A stretch of 64,000 bases of DNA, from NCBI RefSeq assembly GCF_002210095.1, contig NZ_AQQR01000012.1, positions 1 through 64,000 on the forward strand, given 5' to 3'. Source of the stretch: Marinibacterium profundimaris (lineage in GTDB: Bacteria > Pseudomonadota > Alphaproteobacteria > Rhodobacterales > Rhodobacteraceae). This document shows, piece after piece, positions 8,602 through 17,494 of this stretch; positions within the stretch are counted from its first letter, which is position 1; every line of letters begins with the position of its first letter. The notes beneath the pieces were generated by a model. It saw nothing but the letters and a program-made list of their open reading frames with translations, searched no databases and had not been told where the DNA came from. The position numbers and the translations under genes are program-made.

Positions 8602-8676
8602 TTCGGGAGTGTAGGGTGGGTTTTCAACCCACCGGTGCGCGGGCGGTGGGTTGAAAACCCACCCTACACTCCCGAA
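8602..8676. repeat. Double GTAGGGTGGG palindrome, long inverted repeat
   Basis: Two copies of the GTAGGGTGGGTTTTC-type repeat lie head to head, giving 32-base arms (8602-8633 and 8645-8676) that are exact reverse complements around an 11-base centre. Each arm is itself palindromic. Single copies of the same family occur at 22143, 25924, 37190 and 61646. It sits between the rpsD terminator and hisC. Confidence 0.85.
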
Positions 8677-8756
8677 CCATCCCGCCAGCGCCGCGGTTTG
8701 CCGCTTTCCAAGATTTCGACGCATGGGTAAGAGGTCGCAACGCAGGAGATCCGATC

Positions 8757-9836
8757 ATGACACAGATCCAACCGCAGCCCGGCATCATGGACATCGCTCT
8801 CTACCAGGGCGGCAAGGCCCATGTGGACGGGGTGGCCAATGTCGTGAAACTGTCCTCGAACGAGAACCCGCTGGGCCCCTCGCCCGCCGCAGCCGAGGCC
8901 GTAAAGGCCAGCGTCTCGTCGCTGATGCTCTATCCCTCCTCCGATCACGCCCCCCTGCGCCACGCCATCGCCGAGGTGCACGGTCTGGATGCCGACCGGA
9001 TCATCATCGGCGTCGGCTCGGACGAGATCATCGCCTTCCTGTGCCAGGCCTATGTGGGCCCAGGCGACGAGGTGATCCACACCGACCATTGCTTCGGCAT
9101 GTACCGGATCTCGACCCTCGCCGCCGGCGGCACCCCGGTCGAGGTGCCCGAGCGCGAGCGCGTGACGGACGTGGACGCGATCCTCGCCGCCTGCACCGAC
9201 CGCACGCGGCTGGTCTTCATCGCCAACCCGAACAACCCGACCGGCACCATGATCTCGCAGGCCGAGGTCGCGCGGCTGGCCGACGGTCTGCCCGAGCAGG
9301 CGCTGCTGGTGCTGGATGGCGCCTACGTCGAATACGTCGAGGGGTTCGACGGTCATGCAGGCCTCGTCGACAGCCGCCGCAACGTGGTGATGACCCGCAC
9401 CTTCTCCAAGATCTACGGGCTGGGCGGTCTGCGCATCGGCTGGGGCTACGGTCCGGACCACGTGATCGACGTGCTCAACCGCGTGCGCGGGCCCTTCAAC
9501 GTCTCCTCCACCGCGCTGATGGCCGCCGAGGCCGCCGTGCGCGATCAGGAGTGGGTGATCCATTGCCGGACCGAAAACGCCGCCTGGCGCGCCTGGCTGG
9601 CCGAGGCGCTGGCCGAAACAGGCGTGCCCTCGGACAGCTCCTGCACCAATTACATCCTCGCCCGCTTCGCCAGCGCCGAGGAGGCGAAGGGCTGCGTCGA
9701 CTTCCTGCAATCGCGCGGGCTGCTGGTGCGCTACACCGCCAGCTTCAACCTTCCCGCCGCCGTCCGCATCACCATCGGGGACGAGGCCGCCTGCCGCCGC
9801 GTCGCCGAGGCCGTGCGCGACTTCAAATCCACCTGA
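8757..9836 (+). CDS. hisC: Histidinol-phosphate aminotransferase
   Basis: A 359-residue fold-type I PLP enzyme that converts imidazole-acetol phosphate to histidinol phosphate; related enzymes also transaminate aromatic keto acids. Visible motifs are [11 protein letters not shown] near residues 33-43, the NPNNPTG turn at 157-163, and the PLP lysine in [12 protein letters not shown] (Lys218), followed by the phosphate-binding GLRIGWG. AGGAGA lies nine bases before the ATG. The gene is 42 bases upstream of tyrA on the same strand, a frequent arrangement that hints at a role in tyrosine/phenylalanine as well as histidine synthesis. Confidence 0.93.
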   Translation: MTQIQPQPGIMDIALYQGGKAHVDGVANVVKLSSNENPLGPSPAAAEAVKASVSSLMLYPSSDHAPLRHAIAEVHGLDADRIIIGVGSDEIIAFLCQAYVGPGDEVIHTDHCFGMYRISTLAAGGTPVEVPERERVTDVDAILAACTDRTRLVFIANPNNPTGTMISQAEVARLADGLPEQALLVLDGAYVEYVEGFDGHAGLVDSRRNVVMTRTFSKIYGLGGLRIGWGYGPDHVIDVLNRVRGPFNVSSTALMAAEAAVRDQEWVIHCRTENAAWRAWLAEALAETGVPSDSSCTNYILARFASAEEAKGCVDFLQSRGLLVRYTASFNLPAAVRITIGDEAACRRVAEAVRDFKST

Positions 9837-9878
9837 TCCAATCCACCCGACAGACGGACCTCGGAAGGCCCTTTTCCA

Positions 9879-10874
9879 ATGCCAGTACTCTATGACCGCG
9901 TGGCGCTGATCGGCCTTGGCCTGATCGCTTCCTCGATGTTCTGGGCGATGAAACGTGCCGGACTGGCCGGAGAGGTCACAGGCTATGCGCGCTCGGCCGA
10001 AACCCGGGACACCGCGCGCGAGATCGGGCTGTGCGACCGGATCTGCGACACCGCGCGAGAGGCGGTCGAGGGCGCCGACCTTGTCGTGCTCGCCGTGCCC
10101 GTGGGAGCGATGGAGGCCGTGGCCCGCGACATCGCCCCGGTGCTGAAGCCCGGCGCCACGGTGACCGACGTCGGCTCGGTCAAGAAACAGGTGATCGAGG
10201 CCATCGGCCCCCACCTGCCCGACGGCGTGCATTTCATCCCCGGTCATCCGCTGGCCGGGACAGAGCATTCCGGCCCCCGCTCCGGCTTCGCCACGCTCTT
10301 CGACAACCGTTACACGCTGCTGACCCCGGTCGAGGGCACCGACGCGGAGGCGACCGACCGTCTCATCCGTCTGTGGGAGGGCATCGGCGCCCGGGTCGAG
10401 ACGATGGATGCCGACCACCACGACCTGGTCCTGTCCGTCACATCGCACACTCCGCACCTGATCGCCTACACGATGGTCGGCGTCGCCGACGACCTGCGCC
10501 GGGTCACCGACAGCGAGGTCATCAAGTATTCGGCGGCGGGATTCCGCGACTTTACGCGGATTGCCGCCAGTGATCCGACCATGTGGCGGGATGTCTTTCT
10601 CAACAACAAGGACGCGACACTGGAAATCCTTGGCCGTTTCACGGAAGAATTGTTCGCGTTACAGAGGGCGATCCGAACGGGGGACGGAGATTTGCTGTTC
10701 GATTACTTTACGCGCACACGCGCCATCCGGCGCGGCATCATCGAAGCCGGCCAGGATACGGCGGCTCCGGATTTCGGGCGCGGCTTGCCCGGCGACGGCC
10801 GGAGCGACACGGGCGGGGCCGGCAAGAGCAGGGCCGACACGAGCAAGGCCGGCACGAGCAAGGCCGGCACATGA
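9879..10874 (+). CDS. tyrA: Prephenate/arogenate (cyclohexadienyl) dehydrogenase
   Basis: A 331-residue TyrA-type NAD(P)-dependent dehydrogenase of tyrosine biosynthesis. The dinucleotide motif GLGLIASS is at residues 12-19. Characteristic blocks follow: DVGSVKKQV, FIPGHPLAGTEHSG and DHHDLVLSVTSHTPHLIAY, then a helical C-terminal domain ending near GIIEAGQD. After that is a 30-residue low-complexity tail that ends in duplicated TSKAG units, encoded by a 15-base tandem repeat. The stop overlaps the ATG of the extensin-like gene (ATGA). The tail is probably dispensable. The prephenate versus arogenate choice is not decidable here. Confidence 0.92.
   Translation: MPVLYDRVALIGLGLIASSMFWAMKRAGLAGEVTGYARSAETRDTAREIGLCDRICDTAREAVEGADLVVLAVPVGAMEAVARDIAPVLKPGATVTDVGSVKKQVIEAIGPHLPDGVHFIPGHPLAGTEHSGPRSGFATLFDNRYTLLTPVEGTDAEATDRLIRLWEGIGARVETMDADHHDLVLSVTSHTPHLIAYTMVGVADDLRRVTDSEVIKYSAAGFRDFTRIAASDPTMWRDVFLNNKDATLEILGRFTEELFALQRAIRTGDGDLLFDYFTRTRAIRRGIIEAGQDTAAPDFGRGLPGDGRSDTGGAGKSRADTSKAGTSKAGT
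10839..10868 (+). repeat. 15-base tandem repeat at the 3' end of tyrA
   Basis: ACGAGCAAGGCCGGC occurs twice in tandem (10839-10853, 10854-10868), preceded by a degenerate third unit. It encodes TSKAG repeats in TyrA and ends two bases before the next start codon. Confidence 0.85.
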
Positions 10875-11755
10875 AACGGCGCGCCGCGGTACTGGGATTG
10901 GCCCTCGCCGCGGTCGCGGCCGGCAGCCTTCCCGCAGGATCCGAGGCCCCCGCGCGCTCGCTCCATCCCCAAGAGCGCCCCGGCATGTCCGTCGAGGTGA
11001 CCCGCTCCGCTGCGGCGACCGATATGCTTGCGGTGGCCAAGGTGCCGCTTGCGGCCCCGCGCGTCGGCGGCCCGCAGCTGCCCGATCTGCGGCCCGCCCC
11101 GCGCCCGGTGTCCCAGCAGCTGATCGCGATTGCTGCCCGCGCGCCCGGCGCACCGGTCTTCAGCCCCGAGATGTCGCCCAGGCCCACATTCCGGCCTGAC
11201 AGCGTCGTGCAGCAGGCGCTGTTCGGCAAGCGCAAGAAGCGCAAGGGATCGGTCTGCGGCAATATCGACATCCAGGGCGAGCGCATCGGCAGTTACGGCA
11301 AGGGCGGAGGCTGCCATATTCCCGACGCCGTGCGCGTGCGCTCTGTTTCGGGGGTAAAGCTTAGCACCTCGGCGCTGATGACCTGCGACACGGCCGAAGC
11401 GCTGAACACCTGGGTCGACAAGGCCGTGCAGCCGGCCTTCGGCAAGCGGGTGGTAGAGATCAAGGTGGCCGCCCACTACGCCTGCCGGACACGGAACAAC
11501 CAGTCCGGGGCGAAATTGTCGGAACATGCCAAGGGGCGGGCGATCGACATCTCGGCCTTCACCCTGCGCAACGGCGAGCAGGTCACGGTGCTGCGCGACT
11601 GGAACCGGGGCAAGCTGGGCAAGGCGCTGGTGAAGACCCATGCCGCCGCCTGCGGGATCTTCGGCACGGTGCTGGGCCCGCGGTCGGACAGCTTTCACCG
11701 CGATCACTTCCACCTCGACACCGCCAATTACCGAAGCGGCGCTTATTGCCGCTGA
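10871..11755 (+). CDS. Extensin-like C-terminal domain protein, exported
   Basis: A 294-residue protein with an N-terminal signal segment (MKRRAAVLGLALAAVAAGSLPAG), a Pro/Ala-rich linker to about residue 110, and an extensin-like C-terminal domain (PF06904 type). Landmarks of that domain are CGNIDIQGERIG, GGGCHIPDAVRV, AHYACRTRNN, LSEHAKGRAIDIS, and a late HRDHFHLD. The His/Asp pattern resembles metal-dependent DD-carboxypeptidase/VanY-like folds, so a peptidoglycan hydrolase role is plausible but unproven for the family. Paired cysteines suggest an oxidised periplasmic location. It is translationally coupled to tyrA by an ATGA overlap. Confidence 0.85.
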   Translation: MKRRAAVLGLALAAVAAGSLPAGSEAPARSLHPQERPGMSVEVTRSAAATDMLAVAKVPLAAPRVGGPQLPDLRPAPRPVSQQLIAIAARAPGAPVFSPEMSPRPTFRPDSVVQQALFGKRKKRKGSVCGNIDIQGERIGSYGKGGGCHIPDAVRVRSVSGVKLSTSALMTCDTAEALNTWVDKAVQPAFGKRVVEIKVAAHYACRTRNNQSGAKLSEHAKGRAIDISAFTLRNGEQVTVLRDWNRGKLGKALVKTHAAACGIFGTVLGPRSDSFHRDHFHLDTANYRSGAYCR

Positions 11756-11850
11756 GGCAGGGCGTTCACCGCCTGGCAGCCCAAGACCCGAACACCCCCA
11801 GGATGCCGGCCGGCAGCGGCTGCCCCCCAATACCCCCGGGATCCCGTGCC

Positions 11851-11903
11851 CGACCTGCGGGGCACACCGGGGTGGGCGGGCGGGAGGTGTGACCCGCAGG
11901 TCG
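11851..11903 (+). repeat. G-quadruplex-loop hairpin, copy 1
   Basis: The stem is CGACCTGCGGG-g-CACACC (11851-11868) pairing with GGTGTG-a-CCCGCAGGTCG (11886-11903): 17 base pairs with one G.A mismatch. The 17-base loop GGGGTGGGCGGGCGGGA (11869-11885) has four G-runs separated by single bases, an ideal quadruplex. It lies between the convergent ends of the extensin-like gene and the DUF2125 gene. It belongs to a four-member family in the window. Confidence 0.85.
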
Positions 11904-11918
11904 TCCCGCCGCCACAGC

Positions 11919-12920
11919 TCAGCGCAGGATCAGCCGCGGTGCGGGCCCCAGCGGAATCGGCCCCAGCGCCACGACCCCGCCGGTCACGTTCAGCTGCACG
12001 TCCAGCGCCCCGGCATTCCCGCCCAACCCGGCGAGGAAGCCCAGGGCGCGTTCCGCCGATTGCGCCGCCGCCGGCGGCAGCGCGCCGGCTGCTTCGGCCA
12101 TGCGCAGCATCTCGCGCCAGTTTTCCGCCCGGATCGTGATCTGCCCCTCGGGCACGCCCTCGGCATCCACGTCGAACCCACCGGCGGCCGAGATCCGCAG
12201 CGGGCCCCAGGCGACCTCGGCCAGCCGCAGGTCGATCCGCTGCGGCTGTGGCCGCCGTTCGTCCAGCGCGCGACGGTCCCAGGGCCGGTCGAACCGCACG
12301 TCCATGTCCATCGCCAGCGCCCCGAACGTGTCGGGCAGGCTCTCTGCCCCGCCCATCAGCCCGCGCAGCCGCGGTCCCGGCGCGAAATCCGGTATGTCCA
12401 GGAGGATCCCGTAGGTTTCGGCCACCGCCTCATCCTGCACCATCGCCATGGTCAGCCCCGCGCCCGAGGCCACCGGCCGCTCCGCCGCCTCCAGGCTCCA
12501 GGGCCCGGCGCTCAGCCCCATCGACCGCAACTGCAGCGCCAGCCCCACCGCAAGGTCGAGATCGGCCACCATGTCCGCGGCGGTCAGCACGGAGGTGTTG
12601 TCGAAATACGATATGTACTGCGGCGTGTCGGCAAAGCGCAGGCTCTGCCGCCCGGGCCAGACCGCCGGACTGTCGAGGCTGATCGCATCCGCGCTCCAGG
12701 CGCGGCCCGTGCCGGGATCGGCCAGCGCCGGTTCGCGCAGCACCGTCACATGGCGCAGCGGGAAGCCCCCGGTGGAGATCTCGGCATAATCCGCCTGCCA
12801 GCCCTCGGCTATGCGGGCGTCGAACCACCCGGTGATGGCCTGACGCAACACAAATGCCGTGCCGCCCCAGACAAGGCACCACAGCACCGCCAGCCCGACG
12901 AGAACCCTGATCAACCGCAT
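11919..12920 (-). CDS. DUF2125 domain protein, membrane-anchored
   Basis: A 333-residue protein with one N-terminal membrane segment (about residues 5-26, LVGLAVLWCLVWGGTAFVL). The long periplasmic beta-rich region carries the DUF2125 signature FPLRHVTVL and ISLDSPAVWPGRQSLRF. The predicted structure is an AsmA/lipid-transfer-like beta groove, but no function is established. GGGGCAGAG precedes the ATG. It is divergent from the ChaC-like gene with only 67 bases between starts, so the two probably share a promoter region. Confidence 0.8.
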   Translation of the reverse strand: MRLIRVLVGLAVLWCLVWGGTAFVLRQAITGWFDARIAEGWQADYAEISTGGFPLRHVTVLREPALADPGTGRAWSADAISLDSPAVWPGRQSLRFADTPQYISYFDNTSVLTAADMVADLDLAVGLALQLRSMGLSAGPWSLEAAERPVASGAGLTMAMVQDEAVAETYGILLDIPDFAPGPRLRGLMGGAESLPDTFGALAMDMDVRFDRPWDRRALDERRPQPQRIDLRLAEVAWGPLRISAAGGFDVDAEGVPEGQITIRAENWREMLRMAEAAGALPPAAAQSAERALGFLAGLGGNAGALDVQLNVTGGVVALGPIPLGPAPRLILR

Positions 12921-12987
12921 GTTCTCTGCCCCTTTAACTCGTTCTTGATTTACGGTTTATAGACGCGGATTTGACAAGAGGTGCAAG

Positions 12988-13518
12988 ATGACGATGTGGG
13001 TGTTCGGCTATGCCTCGCTGCTGTGGAACCCCGGGTTTCCGGTGGCCCGCCATGCGCTGGCGACGCTGCCGGGCTGGCACCGGTCGTTCTGCATGTATTC
13101 CATCCACCACCGCGGGACCGAGGATCACCCAGGCCTCGTCCTGGCCCTGGACGCCATGGATGCCGCCGCCTGCAAGGGTCAGGCCCTGCTTGTCGAGGCA
13201 GCCGCCGAGGAGGAGACCCTCGCCTACCTGCGCGAACGCGAACTAGTCTCGTCGGCCTACCTGGAAAAGACCCTGCCCGTGCAGCTGGATACCGGCGAGA
13301 CGATCGAGGCGCTGACCTACGTGATCGACCCGGATCACGTGCAATACTGCGGTCACCTCACGCTTGAGGACCAGGCCCGCATCATTGCCACCGCCGTCGG
13401 CGGGCGCGGTCCGAACACCGAATATCTCTACAATACTGCCCGTCATCTGGCCGAGCTGGGCCTCCCCGATGCCGATCTGGACTGGTTAACCGAACGCGTT
13501 CGCTGCCTTGCGGCATAA
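12988..13518 (+). CDS. ChaC-like gamma-glutamylcyclotransferase
   Basis: A 176-residue protein of the ChaC / glutathione-specific gamma-glutamylcyclotransferase family, which cleaves glutathione to 5-oxoproline and Cys-Gly. The family hallmark YGSLxWxP appears as FGYASLLWNPGF at residues 6-17. Further family landmarks are SIHHRGTEDHPGLVLAL, a glutamate-rich RERELVSSAYLEK segment containing the likely catalytic Glu, and HLAELGLPDADLDWL at the end. The YGSL serine position is conserved, although Gly-Tyr-Ala replaces the usual Tyr-Gly. AAGAGG gives a well-placed ribosome binding site. Confidence 0.85.
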   Translation: MTMWVFGYASLLWNPGFPVARHALATLPGWHRSFCMYSIHHRGTEDHPGLVLALDAMDAAACKGQALLVEAAAEEETLAYLRERELVSSAYLEKTLPVQLDTGETIEALTYVIDPDHVQYCGHLTLEDQARIIATAVGGRGPNTEYLYNTARHLAELGLPDADLDWLTERVRCLAA

Positions 13519-13586
13519 TATCTTGGCTCAAGCCTTGAAATATCTGTAGGTTCTCCTTCAGAGCAGTCGACTTCCAGGAGCAGCGC

Positions 13587-14801
13587 ATGGCGCAGCCGGG
13601 CCGCGAGGCCAGACCCCATTTCTCCCAGCCCATCCGCCAGATCTTTCTGATGCTGATGGTCATCGTGCTGTCCGGCGCCGGCGCCTTCCTCGCGCTGCCG
13701 CGGGTCCTGCCCGTGTTCGAGGCCAATCCCTACCTGAACGGCTTCATCGTGCTGGTCTTCGCCATCGGGGTCATCGCCTGCTTCTGGCAGGTGTTCCAGC
13801 TGATCGGATCGGTCCGCTGGATCGAACATTTCGCCTCCGGAGAGATGACGGACACCGTCCGCGCGCCCCGCATCCTGGCGCCGCTGGCCACGATGCTGCG
13901 CTCGCGCCAGGCCCGGATGCAGCTGGGCTCGTCCTCGACCCGGTCAATCCTCGACTCGGTCGCCACCCGTATCGACGAGCTCCGCGAGATCACGCGCTAT
14001 ATCGTCAACCTTCTGATCTTTCTCGGCCTTCTCGGCACCTTCTACGGACTTGCCACCACCGTGCCGGCCGTGGTCGACACGATCCGCTCGCTCGCCCCGC
14101 AAGAGGGCGAGGCCAGCGTCGACATCTTCAACCGGCTGATGAGCGGGCTCGAAAGCCAGCTGGGCGGCATGGGCGTGGCCTTCGCCTCCTCGCTGCTGGG
14201 TCTCGCCGGCTCGCTGATCGTCGGCCTGCTGGAGCTTTTTGCCGGCCATGGCCAGAACCGCTTCTACCGCGAGCTGGAGGAATGGCTGAGCTCGATCACC
14301 CGCGTGGGTTTCGCCACCGAGGGCGAAGGCCCGGCGGAACTGGGCGCCCTGGGCGCGATGCTGGACCAGATGAACCAGAACATGACCGCGCTGCAGGAGA
14401 TGTTCGCCCAGTCCGACGCCAGCCGCGCGGTGGTCGACGACAAGCTCGGCAACCTCGCCGACGCGGTGGCGCAGATGACCGAACGGCTCGACAAGCGCGA
14501 CCAGTCCGCCGAGGCGCTGGCCCGCGTGGCCGAGGGGCAGGACCGCCTTGTGGATCTGCTGGCCCAGCAGGGCGCCGTCGCCGGCGAAGGCATGGATGCC
14601 GAAAGCCGCATGCGCCTGCGGTCGATAGACGTGCAGATGCTGCGCATACTTGAGGAAATGGCCGCCGGCCGGCAGGAAAGCCTGTCGGAGCTGCGCAAGG
14701 ATATCGATCTGCTAGTCCGCAGCCTGGCGCCCCAGGGATCGCCCTCGGGACCCCGCGCCCTGCGCGCCGGCCGGCCGAACCGGGCCGAGGGGGACGGGTA
14801 A
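13587..14801 (+). CDS. MotA/TolQ/ExbB-type proton channel subunit with coiled-coil tail
   Basis: A 404-residue inner-membrane protein. Membrane segments lie near residues 18-37, 51-73, 138-158 and 195-219. The last two carry the family motifs LLGTFYGLATT and FASSLLGLAGSL that line the proton path. A cytoplasmic helical tail runs from about 222 to 390 (heptad-like, with LGAMLDQMNQNMTALQEMF, LGNLADAVAQMTERLDK). It ends four bases before the OmpA-type partner at 14805, so the two certainly form one operon and probably one stator complex. Tails of this kind are unusual for ExbB or TolQ and recall MotA/ZorA-like motors. Confidence 0.88.
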   Translation: MAQPGREARPHFSQPIRQIFLMLMVIVLSGAGAFLALPRVLPVFEANPYLNGFIVLVFAIGVIACFWQVFQLIGSVRWIEHFASGEMTDTVRAPRILAPLATMLRSRQARMQLGSSSTRSILDSVATRIDELREITRYIVNLLIFLGLLGTFYGLATTVPAVVDTIRSLAPQEGEASVDIFNRLMSGLESQLGGMGVAFASSLLGLAGSLIVGLLELFAGHGQNRFYRELEEWLSSITRVGFATEGEGPAELGALGAMLDQMNQNMTALQEMFAQSDASRAVVDDKLGNLADAVAQMTERLDKRDQSAEALARVAEGQDRLVDLLAQQGAVAGEGMDAESRMRLRSIDVQMLRILEEMAAGRQESLSELRKDIDLLVRSLAPQGSPSGPRALRAGRPNRAEGDG

Positions 14802-14804
14802 GCC

Positions 14805-17411
14805 ATGGCGCTGTCCCGCCGCACCGGTCAGCGCTTCCAGGGCTCGATCTGGCCCGGCTTCGTCGATGCGATGACCGGCCTGCTTCTGGTGCTGATGTTC
14901 GTGCTGACGATCTTCATGATCGTGCAATTCGTGCTGCGCGAAACCATCACCGGGCAGGAGACCGAGCTCGACCAGCTCTCGACCGAGGTCAGTTCGCTCG
15001 CCCGGGCGCTGGGGCTGGAAGAACGGCGCTCCAGCCAGCTGGAGGCGCGGATGGGCGCGCTGAACGCCACGCTGAACGACACCCAGGAAGAGCTGACCGA
15101 GGCCGACGCCGCGCTGCAGGCCGCGCAGGCCAACATCGCCGCGCTGACCGCCGAACGGGCCGCCCAGGACCAGGCCCTGCAGGCCGCCCAGACCGAGATC
15201 ACCGCCTTCGAGGCGCAGGTCGCCACCCTTCTGACCGCGCGCGACCGTGACCGCGATCGCATCGCCGCCCTGCAGGACACGCAGGAGGCGCTGGAAGAAG
15301 AACGCGCCGCGCTGGCCGACCGGCAGGACGAGCTGCTGTCGGAACAGGAGGCGCTGAACCTCGCCCTGGCGCAAAGCCGCACCGAGATCGACGCCCAGGC
15401 CGAGGCCGCCCGCCTGGCGGCCGCCCGCCGCGAGGCGCTGGAAGCGATGATCGCGGATCTTGAGACCCGGAACGAGACCCAGTCGGAGCGGGTCGCCGAC
15501 CTTGAGGACCAGCTGAGCGACGAGGAAGCCGCCCGCCTCGCCGAGGCCGAGGCCGCGCGTGCCCTGCGCGCGCGTCTGGAAGACGCCGATGCCGAGCTGA
15601 CGGCGATGACCATGGCCCTGGAGGCCCAGCGGCAGGAGGCGGAGGACACGCTGACCCTGCTCGCCGCCGCCGAGGCCGCCAAGTCGGACGCCGATGCGCG
15701 GCTGGCCGATGCTCTGGGCGCGCTTGACACCGCCACGACCCGCGCCAGCGAACGCGACGAACTCGCCGAACGCCTGACCGAGGTGCTGGCCCAGATGGAG
15801 GTCGCGCAGTCCGAGAACGCGGCGACCCTTGACGCGCTGCAGGCCGATCTGTCGCGCATTCGTCAGGAAAGTGCCGCGACCCGGGCCTCTCTGGTGGCCG
15901 AGCTGTCCTCGGCCCGCGCCGAGGCCGAAGCGATCCGCATCGCGCTGGAGGCAGAGCTGGCCCGGCTGCAATCCGAACGCGCCGCCGAACGCACGACGCA
16001 GCAGGCCGAAGTCGCGCGTCTGCAGACCGAACTGGCCGAGACCGAGGCCAACCTCTCGGCCCAGCTGGCCGCCCTGCGCGCGGAACGCGACGACAGCGAA
16101 GCCGCGCTGGCCGCCGGGCTGACCGAGGCCGAGGAACAGGCCGCCGCCCGCGCGGCGCTGGAACAATCCCTGGCCCGGCTGCGCGACGAGCTGGCCGCCG
16201 AACGAGCGGAGTTCGCCGCCGAGCGCGACGAGATCCTGAGCGAGGCCGACAAGACCCGCGCCGCCCTTTTGGCCGAGATTGCCGCGCTGCAGGCCGAACG
16301 GGACGAGACACAGGACACCCTGACCTCCGAGGTGGCGCGGCTGGAGGAAGAGAACGCCGCCGCCCGCCAGGCCGCCGAGGACCGGCTGGCCCGCCTGCAG
16401 GTCCAGCTGACCGAGGCCCGCGCGGCGGCCGAGGCCAATGCCGAAAGCCAGGCGTCGGTCGAGGCGCGGTTGCTGACGGCATTGGAATCGCTGGAGCGCG
16501 CCCAGGCCGCGGCCACGGATCGCGAAGTGCTGCAATCGCGGCTGATGGCGGCACTTGCCGCCCAGGCCGAGGCCGAGGAAGCCGCCGAGGCACGGCTGAG
16601 CGAGGCCGAGCAGCGGGCCGTCCTGCTGGCCACGGCGCGCAAGTCTCTGGCCGAGCAGGAGACTGTCTCGGAAGAGGCGCAGCGGCAGACGGAATTGCTG
16701 AACCAGCAGGTCGCCGCGCTGCGCACCCAGCTGAACCAGCTGCAGGGCCTACTGGACGAGGCGCGCGAACGCGACGCAGAGGCGCAGGTGCAGCTGGAAT
16801 CGCTGGGCACCGAGCTGAATACCGCCCTGGCCCGGGCCGCCTCGGAAGAGCGCAGGCGCCGGCGGCTGGAGGAAGAGGCGCGCGCCGCCGCCGAGGCCGA
16901 GGCCGAGCGCCTGGCTGAAGAGGCCCGGCGGCTGGAGGCCGAGGCCACGGATCTGGAGAAATACCGCTCCGACTTCTTCGGCCGCCTGCGCGAGGTGCTG
17001 GGCAACCAGGAGGGCGTGCAGATCGTGGGCGACCGCTTCGTCTTCTCGTCCGAGGTGCTGTTCCCCTCGGGCGGCGCCAACCTGACGCCCGAGGGCCGCG
17101 ACGAGATCGCCAAGATCGCGCGGATCCTGCAGGGCGTCGCGGACGACATCCCCGAGGGGATCGACTGGATCATCCGCGTGGACGGCCATACCGACGACGT
17201 GCCGATCCTGGGCGGCCAGTTCGCCGACAACTGGGAACTCAGCCAGGCGCGTGCGCTGTCGGTGGTGCGCTTCATGGTCGAACAGCTGGGCATCGCGCCC
17301 GACCGGCTGTCGGCCAACGGCTTCGGGGAATACCAGCCGATCAACCCCGCAGACACGGACGAGGCCCGCGCCCAGAACCGCCGGATCGAGCTGAAGCTGA
17401 CCGAGAAGTAG
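14805..17411 (+). CDS. OmpA/MotB-type stator partner with a giant coiled coil
   Basis: An 868-residue protein with three parts. A single membrane helix (about 19-44) begins FVDAMTGLLLVLMF; its Asp21 in a D-x-M-T context matches the proton-carrying aspartate of MotB. About 670 residues of almost pure Ala/Glu/Arg/Leu coiled coil follow (about 48-717). The last 150 residues are an OmpA-type peptidoglycan-binding domain (FSSEVLFPSGGANLTPEG, RVDGHTDD, NWELSQARALSVV, NRRIELKL). With the ExbB-like gene this is a complete ion-driven stator. The coil is far longer than in MotB or TolR. The physiological output, whether envelope integrity, division or another process, is unknown. Confidence 0.88.
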   Translation: MALSRRTGQRFQGSIWPGFVDAMTGLLLVLMFVLTIFMIVQFVLRETITGQETELDQLSTEVSSLARALGLEERRSSQLEARMGALNATLNDTQEELTEADAALQAAQANIAALTAERAAQDQALQAAQTEITAFEAQVATLLTARDRDRDRIAALQDTQEALEEERAALADRQDELLSEQEALNLALAQSRTEIDAQAEAARLAAARREALEAMIADLETRNETQSERVADLEDQLSDEEAARLAEAEAARALRARLEDADAELTAMTMALEAQRQEAEDTLTLLAAAEAAKSDADARLADALGALDTATTRASERDELAERLTEVLAQMEVAQSENAATLDALQADLSRIRQESAATRASLVAELSSARAEAEAIRIALEAELARLQSERAAERTTQQAEVARLQTELAETEANLSAQLAALRAERDDSEAALAAGLTEAEEQAAARAALEQSLARLRDELAAERAEFAAERDEILSEADKTRAALLAEIAALQAERDETQDTLTSEVARLEEENAAARQAAEDRLARLQVQLTEARAAAEANAESQASVEARLLTALESLERAQAAATDREVLQSRLMAALAAQAEAEEAAEARLSEAEQRAVLLATARKSLAEQETVSEEAQRQTELLNQQVAALRTQLNQLQGLLDEARERDAEAQVQLESLGTELNTALARAASEERRRRRLEEEARAAAEAEAERLAEEARRLEAEATDLEKYRSDFFGRLREVLGNQEGVQIVGDRFVFSSEVLFPSGGANLTPEGRDEIAKIARILQGVADDIPEGIDWIIRVDGHTDDVPILGGQFADNWELSQARALSVVRFMVEQLGIAPDRLSANGFGEYQPINPADTDEARAQNRRIELKLTEK

Positions 17412-17494
17412 GACCCACGCCGGCCTTGGCCGGGATCACCGCCATTGGCCCCCGGCGAAGGGGGCGCCAAACTGCTCTGCCCGGTACACAGATC

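Noticed and set aside
14712-16535. Gly/Leu/Arg-rich antisense frames over the coiled-coil gene
   Set aside because: They arise from repetitive Ala/Glu/Arg codons of the coiled coil read backwards.
13587-17411. Zorya anti-phage system
   Set aside because: The stator pair is similar in plan, but no ZorC, ZorD or ZorE-like gene is nearby and the flanks are housekeeping genes.
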